Source: Streptomyces sp. NRRL S-350 | GTDB lineage: Bacteria; Actinomycetota; Actinomycetes; Streptomycetales; Streptomycetaceae | NCBI RefSeq assembly: GCF_000719705.1 | Contig: NZ_JOHO01000048.1 | Location: 1 to 53,004 of the forward strand | Direction of reading: 5' to 3' | DNA: 53,004 nt | Part shown: piece after piece, positions 28,620 through 35,607 of the stretch | Numbering within the stretch: position 1 is the stretch's first letter | How the letters are laid out: every line of letters starts with the position of its first letter | The notes under the pieces: model-generated | The model's input: only the letters and a program-made list of their open reading frames with translations | The model's database searches: none | What the model was told of the DNA's origin: nothing | Made by a program: the position numbers and the translations under genes

Positions 28620-29387
28620 GTGGACAGAGCGGACGGCGCGGACGGCGCGAACGGCGTGGAGAGCGCGGACAGCGCGGGCGGAACGGGCGGTGACCCCCGG
28701 GGCACCCCGGTGGGGCGGCGGGTGGTGCTCGGGCTGCTCGGCCTCGGAGCCCTCGGGGTGGCGGCCGGCCCGTACCTGCAGCGCGTGCAGTCGAACCTCG
28801 CCGAGCGGGATCCCAGCGGGCTGACCGGACTGCTGCCCGGCAACAACGGCTTCCGCTACTACTCGGTGGTCTCCTCCGTGCCCGAGCGGGACGCCCGGAC
28901 CTACACCCTCACCGTGGACGGCCTGGTGGACCGGCCGGCGACGCACCGGCTGCCGGACCTCCAGGCGATGCCCCAGCGCCGCCTGGTCAAGGACGTCCAG
29001 TGCGTGACCGGCTGGCGGGTGCCGGACACCCCGTTCGAGGGCGTGCCCCTCGCCCACCTGCTGGACGAGGCCGGCGTGCGGCCCGGCGCCACCGCCGTCA
29101 GGTTCAGCTGCTTCGACGGCGCGTACACCGAGAGCCTCACCCTGGAGCAGGCCCGGCGGGACGACGTCCTGGTCGCGCTGCGGATGCAGGACGGCCCGAT
29201 CTCGCACACCCACGGCGGGCCGGTGCGGCTCTACGTCTCCCCGATGTACTTCTACAAGTCCGCCAAGTGGCTCTCCGGGATCACCGTCACCGACGCGGTC
29301 GAGCCGGGCTACTGGGAGAACAACGGCTACGACGTCGACGCCTGGGTCGGCCGATCGAACGGGCGGGACGATGCGCCGACGAACTGA
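28620..29387 (+). CDS. Molybdopterin-dependent oxidoreductase (YedY/sulfite-oxidase fold)
   Basis: 255 residues. The N-terminus has a repetitive Asp/Ala/Gly stretch (ADGADGANGVESADSAGG), then RRVVLGLLGLGALGVAAGPYL, a Tat-like or anchor helix without a classic twin-Arg context. The catalytic domain has the candidate Mo-ligand C128 in VKDVQCVTGWRVPDTPFEGVPLAHLL, then VRFSCFDGAYTESLTLEQA and LYVSPMYFYKSAKWLSGI, as in the Oxidored_molyb family. Its last 17 bases overlap the cytochrome b gene, so the two form a module. The start is uncertain: GTG 28620 has no visible ribosome binding site, and a GTG nearer to the hydrophobic helix is possible. Confidence 0.85.
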   Translation: MDRADGADGANGVESADSAGGTGGDPRGTPVGRRVVLGLLGLGALGVAAGPYLQRVQSNLAERDPSGLTGLLPGNNGFRYYSVVSSVPERDARTYTLTVDGLVDRPATHRLPDLQAMPQRRLVKDVQCVTGWRVPDTPFEGVPLAHLLDEAGVRPGATAVRFSCFDGAYTESLTLEQARRDDVLVALRMQDGPISHTHGGPVRLYVSPMYFYKSAKWLSGITVTDAVEPGYWENNGYDVDAWVGRSNGRDDAPTN

Positions 29388-29979
29388 ACTCCTGCTCCGC
29401 TTCACCCGCGCCGAGCGCTGGGTGCACCGCACGACGGCCGTGCTGACGGGCGTCTGCCTGGCCACGGCCGCCTGCCTCTACCTCGCGCCGCTCGCCGAAC
29501 TCGTCGGCGACCGGCGCCTGGTGGTGACCGCGCACGTGTGGTGCGGACTGGCCCTGCCGGTGCCGCTGCTGCTCGGCCTCGCCTCCCGGGCGCTGCGCGC
29601 CGACGCCGCCCGGCTGAGCCGCTTCACCCCGGCCGACCGGGAGTGGCTGCGCGCGGTGCGGCGGCGTTCCCCGCACCGCCCGGCGGGCAAGTTCAACGCC
29701 GGGCAGAAGCTGTACGCGCAGTGGACGCTCGGCACGATGCTGGTGATCCTCGGCACCGGCCTGCTGATGTGGCTCACCCACCTCGCCCCGGCGGCCTGGC
29801 GCACCGGCGCGACCTTCGTGCACGACTGGCTGGCCGCGGCCATCGCCGTCGTGGTCGCCGGGCACGTGCGGATGGCCTGGCAGGACGCGGAGGCGCGGCT
29901 CGGGATGCGCACCGGGCTGGTCGAGCGCCGCTGGGCCGAACGCGAGCACCCGCAGTGGCGGCCCGCGGACGGGGAGTAG
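29371..29979 (+). CDS. Membrane cytochrome b (YedZ/FdnI-like haem subunit)
   Basis: 202 residues with four membrane helices and histidines in the positions of b-type haem ligands: RWVHRTTAVLTG (helix 1), VVTAHVWCGLALPVPLLLGL (helix 2), FVHDWLAAAIAVVVAGHVRMAW (helix 4). The loop KFNAGQKLYAQWTLGTMLVILGTGLLMW matches the cytochrome b561/formate-dehydrogenase gamma family. It starts inside the molybdoenzyme gene (17-base overlap) and surely pairs with it, passing electrons between the quinone pool and the Mo centre. No terminator follows directly. A structured element lies 45 bases downstream. Confidence 0.9.
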   Translation: MRRRTELLLRFTRAERWVHRTTAVLTGVCLATAACLYLAPLAELVGDRRLVVTAHVWCGLALPVPLLLGLASRALRADAARLSRFTPADREWLRAVRRRSPHRPAGKFNAGQKLYAQWTLGTMLVILGTGLLMWLTHLAPAAWRTGATFVHDWLAAAIAVVVAGHVRMAWQDAEARLGMRTGLVERRWAEREHPQWRPADGE

Positions 29980-30023
29980 GAGCCGGGACGGACGTCTTGT
30001 CGCAGCTCGGGGCATCTGGCAGG

Positions 30024-30078
30024 CTCGGCCCCGACGCCACGAAGGGTGCCGCCGGGGCACCCCGACGGAGGGGCCGAG
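30024..30078. terminator. Two-tier hairpin between convergent genes
   Basis: An outer 9-bp stem (CTCGGCCCC 30024-30032 with 30070-30078) encloses an inner 7-bp stem (GGGTGCC 30044-30050 with 30056-30062). It lies between the cytochrome b stop and the methyltransferase stop. The simplest reading is a bidirectional terminator. Confidence 0.45.
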
Positions 30079-30152
30079 AGGCGGTTGGGCGACAGCCGCA
30101 CGCGTGGTGCACGACCGGCACCCTGCAAGACCCCCTGGACCCCGGCACCAGC

Positions 30153-30812
30153 TCACCCCGCGCGTCGCAGCGCGAGGAACCGCCGGCCGTGGGACGTCCA
30201 GCGTTCCGCCTCGACCAGGCCCGCGGCGGCCCGGGCCCGGCGCAGCGTGGCGGCCGCGCCGAGCCGCGCCCACGGGAACGGCGGGCCGAGCCGCCCGTCC
30301 GGGCCCTGCACCCGGACGGTGCTGCGCTCGTCCACCTCGGCCGGCTCCACCTCGACGAGCAACCGGCCGTCCGGCGCGATGAGTTCGGCGCCCCGCCGGA
30401 GCAGGGCGTCCGGGTCGCCGCCGATGCCCAGGTTGCCGTCGGCCAGCAGCGCGGCGCCCCAGCGGCCCTCGGCGGGCAGCCGGTCGAAGACGGATCGGCA
30501 GAGCGCCGGGCCGCCGAGGCCGACGGTGCGGGTGACGGCCGCCCTGGTGATGTCCACCCCGAGGGCCGGGACGCCGAGCGAGAGCAGCGCGGCCACCAGC
30601 CGCCCCGGCCCGCACCCGAGGTCGAGGACGGGTGCGGCCGCGCGGGTGCAGCGCAGCAGCAGGCTGTGGTCGGCGCCGGCGGCCGGGGCGCACCAGCGTT
30701 CGATGTCCAGGCGGAGCCGCCGGCCGTCCTCGCGGCGCAGCCACAGGGGCCCCCGGCCGGTGCGGACGGCCTCGGCGAACGGGTCGTCCACCCAGGGCGC
30801 GGTCGTCGTCAC
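30153..30812 (-). CDS. Class I SAM-dependent methyltransferase
   Basis: 219 residues, starting at GTG 30812, which overlaps the stop of the glycosyltransferase gene (GTGA). Motif I is VLDLGCGPGRLVAALLSLG, followed by an acidic strand end in ALGVDITRAAV and later GRWGAALLADGNLGIGGDPDALLRRGAELIAPDGRLLVEVEP, the usual strand IV and V region. The substrate is unknown. Coupling to the GT2-DUF2064 gene suggests that it methylates a sugar or glycolipid product of that enzyme. No signal or membrane segments are present. Confidence 0.88.
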   Translation of the reverse strand: MTTTAPWVDDPFAEAVRTGRGPLWLRREDGRRLRLDIERWCAPAAGADHSLLLRCTRAAAPVLDLGCGPGRLVAALLSLGVPALGVDITRAAVTRTVGLGGPALCRSVFDRLPAEGRWGAALLADGNLGIGGDPDALLRRGAELIAPDGRLLVEVEPAEVDERSTVRVQGPDGRLGPPFPWARLGAAATLRRARAAAGLVEAERWTSHGRRFLALRRAG

Positions 30813-32158
30813 CGTGCCACTCCGGGGGCGAGGCCGACCTCGCCCAGTCGCGCGGCGAAGCGGCTGCGCGGGGCTTCGGCGGCGACCAGGAGGGCGTCCT
30901 CCACGGTGTCCACGTCGGTCAGTTCGGGGAGCTGATGGGTCGTCAGCCCGGCTCGGGTGAGGCGCTGGAGGAGGGCCGATCCGGTCCGGGGCGTGGACAT
31001 CGGCACGCCGTGCAACAGGCGCTCGGCCAGCTGCGCCGTCGGCCGGGCGAGGCCCAGCGCCCAGAAGCCGCCGTCCGCCGCCGGCCCGTACCAGGCGTCC
31101 ACGCCCGCGCGTCGGGCGGCCGACAGCGGCTCGGCCAGCGCGGCGGCGCTCAGCTGCGGGGTGTCCATCCCGACCAGCAGCGCGGGCGCCCCGGGGGCCA
31201 GCCGGGCGGCGTGCGCGAAGGCGGCGGCCAGGCGCTCGTCCAGCCCGCCGCCGGACTGCGGCAGGACCTCCCAGCCGGCGGGCAGCCACCGGCCCGGTTC
31301 GCCGTCCAGCACCAGCAGCCGCCGCCCGGCGGGCATCGCGCCCAGGGTGCGCAGGGTGTCGGTGAGCGCGGCCTCGGCCAGCGCCGCGGCCTGCTCGGGG
31401 GTGCAGGGCGGGGTGAGCCGCGTCTTCACCCGGCCCGGGACGGGCGCCTTGGCGATCACCAGGAGGGTCGGCGGGGGCGCGGCCAGGACGGCACGCATGT
31501 CGCGGACCGCCTGGCGGGTGCCGCGAAGGGTGCCGGTCACCTTGGACCGACCGGTGCGCGGCAGGTAGTCGACGGGCGTCTCGGCGATCCGCAGCCCGGC
31601 CGCCGACGCCGCGAGCACCATCTCCAGCGGGTAGCCGGAGCGCCGGTCGCCGAGGCCGAGGGCCAGCAGCCGGTCCCGGCGGGCGGCGCGCATCGGCCCG
31701 AGGTCGTGCAGCGGCGCACCGGTGCGCGCGCGCAGCCGCCGCGCCAGGGCGGCGTTGGCGAGGCGGGCGTGCAGCGGCCAGGCGCCCGGCCCGGCCGGCC
31801 GGCGGCGGCCCAGGACGAGGTCGGCGGCGCCGGCCAGCACCGGGCCCGTCACCCGGGGGAGTTGGGCGGGATCGAGTGAGCCGTCGCAGTCCAGGAAGCA
31901 GACCAGGTCGGCGGTGGCGGCGCGCAGCCCGGCGTGGCAGGCGGCGCCGAAGCCGCGCCGGGGCTCCTCGACCACCGTCGCGCCGAGGGAGCGGGCGAGC
32001 TCGGCGGAGCCGTCCCGCGAGCCGTTGTCGACGACGACCGCCCGCCAGCCCGCCGGGATCCGCCCCAGCACCCAGGGCAGCGCGGCGGCCTCGTCGAGGC
32101 AGGGCAGCACGACGTCGACGGTCGGAGAGGAGGAGGTGGGTGAGGTCACGCGGGCCAC
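30809..32158 (-). CDS. Fusion of GT2 glycosyltransferase and DUF2064 (TIGR04282-type) nucleotidyltransferase-like domain
   Basis: 449 residues. Residues 12-225 are a GT-A glycosyltransferase: VDVVLPCLDEAAALPWVL, VVVDNGSRDGS, and the DxD region CFLDCDGSLDPAQ, with an RSKVTGTLRG end typical of polyprenyl-phosphate-sugar synthases. Residues 230-430 match DUF2064: LLVIAKAPVPGRVKTRL, RRLLVLDGEP, VLPQSGGGLDERLAAAF, LLVGMDTPQLSAAAL and YGPAADGGFWALGL, ending with TDVDTVEDAL. The second domain resembles MobA/GlmU-type sugar nucleotidyltransferases. In many genomes the two are adjacent separate genes; here they are fused. GTG 32158 is the start, without a visible Shine-Dalgarno sequence. The methyltransferase gene is coupled downstream, and a shared 17-bp motif lies 39 bases upstream. 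Confidence 0.9.
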   Translation of the reverse strand: MARVTSPTSSSPTVDVVLPCLDEAAALPWVLGRIPAGWRAVVVDNGSRDGSAELARSLGATVVEEPRRGFGAACHAGLRAATADLVCFLDCDGSLDPAQLPRVTGPVLAGAADLVLGRRRPAGPGAWPLHARLANAALARRLRARTGAPLHDLGPMRAARRDRLLALGLGDRRSGYPLEMVLAASAAGLRIAETPVDYLPRTGRSKVTGTLRGTRQAVRDMRAVLAAPPPTLLVIAKAPVPGRVKTRLTPPCTPEQAAALAEAALTDTLRTLGAMPAGRRLLVLDGEPGRWLPAGWEVLPQSGGGLDERLAAAFAHAARLAPGAPALLVGMDTPQLSAAALAEPLSAARRAGVDAWYGPAADGGFWALGLARPTAQLAERLLHGVPMSTPRTGSALLQRLTRAGLTTHQLPELTDVDTVEDALLVAAEAPRSRFAARLGEVGLAPGVAR

Positions 32159-32196
32159 GTTAGGTGCGCCGGGGCGGGGTGCGGCCGTACCGGCGC

Positions 32197-32213
32197 CTTA
32201 CGGAAGTCGGACG
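32197..32213. promoter_or_regulatory. 17-bp shared motif, copy B
   Basis: CTTACGGAAGTCGGACG lies 39 bases upstream of the GT2-DUF2064 start, the same distance and orientation as copy A has to the molybdoenzyme gene. Confidence 0.65.
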
Positions 32214-32311
32214 TCGCGGCGACTGACCCGTCCGGCGGAGCCCGGGGGGCGGCGGGCGGATCCCGGCGGGTCCGGGCCGGGTGGCGGCGGGGCCCGGGGG
32301 CGGCCGCGGAT

Positions 32312-32328
32312 CTTACGGAACGCGGACG
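32312..32328. promoter_or_regulatory. 17-bp shared motif, copy C
   Basis: CTTACGGAACGCGGACG lies 51 bases before the response-regulator start. It is consistent with autoregulation. Confidence 0.65.
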
Positions 32329-32365
32329 CCGACCGGCGGAGGACGCGGCGGGCGCTCCGGCCTCC

Positions 32366-32371
32366 TATCCT
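32366..32371 (+). promoter_or_regulatory. Candidate -10 of a leaderless response-regulator transcript
   Basis: TATCCT ends 7 bases before GTG 32379, and no Shine-Dalgarno sequence is visible, the pattern of leaderless actinobacterial mRNAs. Confidence 0.35.
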
Positions 32372-32378
32372 CGGCGGG

Positions 32379-33134
32379 GTGAACGACACCCCGTACATCC
32401 TGGTGATCGACGACGACCCCACGGTCGCCGAGGTCGTCGCCGGGTACCTCACCCGCGCCGGGTGCCGCGTGGACCGCGCCGCCGACGGTGCGCAGGGCCT
32501 CGCCCTCGCCGAGCGCATTCGGCCGGACCTGCTGGTGCTGGACCTCATGCTGCCGGGCCTCGACGGCCTGGAGGTGCTGCGTCGGCTGCGCGCCTCCGCC
32601 GCCGGTGCCGGGCTGCCGGTGGTCCTGCTCACCGCCAAGGGCGACGAGGCGGACCGCATCCTCGGCCTGGAGCTCGGCGCGGACGACTACGTGACCAAGC
32701 CGTTCAGCCCCCGCGAGCTGGTGCTGCGGGTGCAGTCGGTGCTGCGGCGCGCGCGAGCCGGGGCCGGGCCCGGACCGGCGGAGGGCGGGGACGGCGACGG
32801 CGGGGGTGGCGGGGAGATCCGCTCGGGGGACGTCACGCTCGACCCCAGGGCCCGGCGCGCTCATCGCCGCGGTGGCGAACTCGCCCTGACGCTGCGTGAG
32901 TTCGACCTCCTGGCGTTCCTGGTCCGGCACCCCGGCACGGTGTTCTCCCGCCAGGACCTGATGCGCCGGGTCTGGGGCTGGGACTTCGGCGACCTCTCGA
33001 CGGTCACCGTCCACGTCCGCCGGCTGCGCGAGAAGATCGAGGACGACCCGGCCGCGCCGGCCCTGATCAGCACCGTCTGGGGCGTCGGCTACCGCTACGA
33101 CCCGGCCGGCGGCGCGCAGGGCGGTGCGGAGTGA
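32379..33134 (+). CDS. OmpR/PhoB-family response regulator
   Basis: 251 residues. The receiver domain (6-120) has the acidic pocket DDD (11-13), the phospho-acceptor D55 in LLVLDLMLPGLDG, a conserved Thr in VVLLTAKG, and the Lys in YVTKPFSPRELVLRV. A Gly/Asp-rich linker (EGGDGDGGGGGE) precedes the winged helix DNA-binding domain (about 150-245: ELALTLREFDLLAFLVRHPGTVFSRQDLMRRVWGWDF...TVTVHVRRLREKIEDDP...TVWGVGYRYD). Its stop overlaps the kinase gene by GTGA. One copy of the shared 17-bp motif precedes it, so it is the best candidate to bind the three copies. Confidence 0.95.
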   Translation: MNDTPYILVIDDDPTVAEVVAGYLTRAGCRVDRAADGAQGLALAERIRPDLLVLDLMLPGLDGLEVLRRLRASAAGAGLPVVLLTAKGDEADRILGLELGADDYVTKPFSPRELVLRVQSVLRRARAGAGPGPAEGGDGDGGGGGEIRSGDVTLDPRARRAHRRGGELALTLREFDLLAFLVRHPGTVFSRQDLMRRVWGWDFGDLSTVTVHVRRLREKIEDDPAAPALISTVWGVGYRYDPAGGAQGGAE

Positions 33135-34285
33135 AGGACCTGCTGCTGATCGCCCTGTTCGCCGCGCTCGGCGCGGGCGGGGCCGGCCTGCCCGGCTGGG
33201 CGGCGATCCGGCTGCTGCGCCGCCGCTCGGTGGCGTGGTCGCTGTTCTGCGTGGCCGTGGTGACGGTGCTCGCGGTGACCTCCGGCACCTTCGCCGTCGC
33301 CCAGGCGATGTTCCTGTCCACCCACGACCTCGGCGTGGTCATCACCGTGCTCGGCATGGCCGCCGTCGTCTCGCTGCTGACCGCCGCGCTGCTCGGCCGC
33401 CAGGTGGTGGCCGGCAGCCGGGCGCTCACGGTGGCCGCCCGCACGGTCGGCAGCGATGCCGGGTTCACCGCGCCCGACCGTCCACTGGGCGCCGAACTGG
33501 CCGCACTGAGCGCCGAGTTGGCCGCCACCAGCGCCCGGCTGGCGGAGTCCCGGGCGCGCGAGAAGACGCTGGAGCACTCCCGCCGGGAGCTGATCGCCTG
33601 GATCTCCCACGACCTGCGCACCCCGCTGGCCGGGCTCCGGGCGATGGCCGAGGCACTGGAGGACGGCGTCGCCGAGGAACCCGAGCGGTACCTGGTGCGG
33701 ATCCGGACGGAGGTCGAGCGGCTCACCGGGATGGTGGACGACCTGTTCGAACTCTCCCGCATCCAGGCCGGAGCGCTCTCCCTCTCGCTCACCCGGGTCT
33801 CCGTCTACGACCTGGTGGACGACGCGCTGGCCGGGGCGTACCCGCTGGCCCGGCGCCGGGGCGTCCGGCTGGAGGGGCGGCAGGTGGCGGCCGAGCCGGT
33901 CGAGGTGGACAGCCGGGAGATCACCCGGGTCCTCGGGAACCTGCTGGTCAACGCGATCCGCTCGACTCCCGAGGACGGCGTGGTGGCGGTCGCCGCCCGG
34001 CGGGAGGCCGACGAGGTGGTCCTGTCGGTGACCGACGGCTGCGGCGGCATCCCCGAACAGGACCTCCCCCGGGTGTTCGAGACGGGTTGGCGCGGCGGAG
34101 CCGCCCGGACACCCCGCCGCGACGACGGCCGGGCGGCGGGCGAGCCCGGGGACAGCGGCGCCGGGCTCGGACTCGCCATCGTGCGCGGCATCGTCGAGGC
34201 GCACGCCGGACGGGCCCGGGTGCACAACGTCGCCGGGGGCTGCTGCTTCGAGATCGCCCTGCCGGCGCCGCGGGGAAGCTCCTAG
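33131..34285 (+). CDS. Membrane sensor histidine kinase
   Basis: 384 residues. Two or three N-terminal membrane helices (3-20, 36-60, 66-90) have very short outside loops. A HAMP-like stretch (RQVVAGSRALTVAARTVG) and a coiled region follow, then the phospho-acceptor H160 in LIAWISHDLRTPLAGLRAMAEAL, the N-box LGNLLVNAIRSTP, the G1 box VTDGCGGIP and the G2 box GAGLGLAIVRGIVEAHAG. The sensor lacks a large periplasmic domain, so it may sense a membrane or intramembrane signal. It is coupled to the response regulator and is its partner. Confidence 0.95.
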   Translation: MKDLLLIALFAALGAGGAGLPGWAAIRLLRRRSVAWSLFCVAVVTVLAVTSGTFAVAQAMFLSTHDLGVVITVLGMAAVVSLLTAALLGRQVVAGSRALTVAARTVGSDAGFTAPDRPLGAELAALSAELAATSARLAESRAREKTLEHSRRELIAWISHDLRTPLAGLRAMAEALEDGVAEEPERYLVRIRTEVERLTGMVDDLFELSRIQAGALSLSLTRVSVYDLVDDALAGAYPLARRRGVRLEGRQVAAEPVEVDSREITRVLGNLLVNAIRSTPEDGVVAVAARREADEVVLSVTDGCGGIPEQDLPRVFETGWRGGAARTPRRDDGRAAGEPGDSGAGLGLAIVRGIVEAHAGRARVHNVAGGCCFEIALPAPRGSS

Positions 34286-34334
34286 ACCCGCGGCGCCCAG
34301 CCGGCCGCACGCCCGCAGGGGCACCGGGCCGGCC

Positions 34335-35390
34335 TCACACCCGCAGGGGCGCCGCCGCGAACCCGGCCATCCCGGCGTGGAACGCCACCCGGGGACGCCA
34401 GCCGAGCTCGGCGCGCAGCCGGGAGGAGTCCGCGGTGATGTGCCGGACGTCGCCGAGACGGTACTCGCCCGTCACCACCGGCGCCGGGCCGCCGAACGCC
34501 GTCGCCAGCGCCCCGGCCATCTCGCCGACCGTCCGGGCCTCGCCGCTGCCGACGTTGTAGGCGCGGGCGCTGCCCGCCGGGCGGCCGCCGACGGCGGCGA
34601 GCGCGGCCAGGTTGGCGGCGGCGACGTCCTCGACGTGCACGAAGTCGCGGCGTTGGCCGCCGTCCTCGAACACCCGCGGCGCCTCCCCCCGGGCCAGCGC
34701 CGAGCGGAACAGCGAGGCGACCCCGGCGTACGGGGTGTCGCGCGGCATGCCCGGGCCGTAGACGTTGTGGTAACGCAGCGTCAGCACGGCGCCCCGGCAG
34801 GCGCGGGCCCAGGCGGAGGCCAGGTGCTCCTGGGCGAGCTTGGTGGCGGCGTAGACGTTGCGCGGATCGGCGGGGGCGTCCTCGGTGACCAGGCAGGGCC
34901 GCAGCGGGCCGTCGCAGGCGGGGCAGGGCGGCTCGAAACGCCCGGCATGGAGGTCGGCCGGGCGGCGCGGGCCTGGCGCGACGTCACCGTGTTCGAGGCA
35001 GTGGAAGCGGCCCTCGCCGTACACCACCATCGAGCCGGCCAGGACGAGCCGTCGGACGCCGGTGCGGGCCATGGCGGCCAGCAGCACGGCGGTGCCCAGG
35101 TCGTTGCAGGCGGCGTAGGCGGGCGCGTCGTCGAGGTCGAGCCCGAGGCCGACCATCGCCGCCTGGTGGCAGACCGCGTCCGCCCCGTCGAGCGCCCGCT
35201 CGACGGCGGCCGCGTCACGGATGTCCGCGTGGTGGAACGCCACCCCCTCCGGCAGCTCCGGGGCCCGCCCGGAGGGGTGGACGGCGGGCAGCAGCGCGTC
35301 CAGCACCCGCACCCCGTGCCCGGCCGCGACCAGTGCTCTGACGACGGCCGACCCGATGAACCCGGCACCGCCGGTGACCAGAATCTTCAT
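34335..35390 (-). CDS. NAD-dependent sugar epimerase/dehydratase (extended SDR)
   Basis: 351 residues. The Rossmann motif GGAGFIGSAVV (8-18), HHADIRD, HQAAMVGLG, SMVVYGEG and the catalytic NVYAATK (Y...K) identify an extended short-chain dehydrogenase such as UDP- or TDP-sugar 4-epimerases. A cysteine-bearing insert (HCLEHGDVAPGPRRPAD...CPACDGPLRPCL), possibly metal-binding, sits between the active-site Ser strand and YxxxK. RDFVHVEDVAAANLAAL and YNVGSGEARTVGEMA are typical C-terminal parts. It probably makes a nucleotide sugar used by the neighbouring glycosyltransferases. It is convergent with the sensor kinase gene. ATG 35390 is the start. Confidence 0.9.
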   Translation of the reverse strand: MKILVTGGAGFIGSAVVRALVAAGHGVRVLDALLPAVHPSGRAPELPEGVAFHHADIRDAAAVERALDGADAVCHQAAMVGLGLDLDDAPAYAACNDLGTAVLLAAMARTGVRRLVLAGSMVVYGEGRFHCLEHGDVAPGPRRPADLHAGRFEPPCPACDGPLRPCLVTEDAPADPRNVYAATKLAQEHLASAWARACRGAVLTLRYHNVYGPGMPRDTPYAGVASLFRSALARGEAPRVFEDGGQRRDFVHVEDVAAANLAALAAVGGRPAGSARAYNVGSGEARTVGEMAGALATAFGGPAPVVTGEYRLGDVRHITADSSRLRAELGWRPRVAFHAGMAGFAAAPLRV

Positions 35391-35509
35391 GCCGCCGACG
35401 CTAGCCGCGCCCGGGCGCCGTTCGGGCGGGTCCGGAGGCGGCGTCAGAGTTCGGTAATCCGTCCGGAGGAGGGGACGGCGGGGGAGGGGGCGCGCTCGGC
35501 GGGGCCGGC

Positions 35510-35527
35510 GTTCAACTGCCGTTCGCC
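35510..35527 (+). promoter_or_regulatory. PHO-box-like direct repeat before the phosphatase gene
   Basis: GTTCAAC (35510-35516) and GTTCGCC (35521-35527) are 11 bases apart, each matching six of seven bases of the Streptomyces PhoP unit GTTCACC. A weaker unit (GCACCGT) is in register at 35532. The position, about 80 bases before a phosphatase start, fits PhoP activation under phosphate limitation. Confidence 0.5.
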
Positions 35528-35607
35528 GTCCGCACCGTCCGAAGTGGCCTGTCCGTTCCATCGACCGTGGGACCCTCCTCGGCGTTTCTCGGAGCCAGGA
35601 GGCGGCA

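Noticed and set aside
35449..35465. Possible fourth copy of the 17-bp motif upstream of the epimerase gene
   Set aside because: It matches only about 11 of 17 positions and lacks the TTACGG core, so it was not listed.
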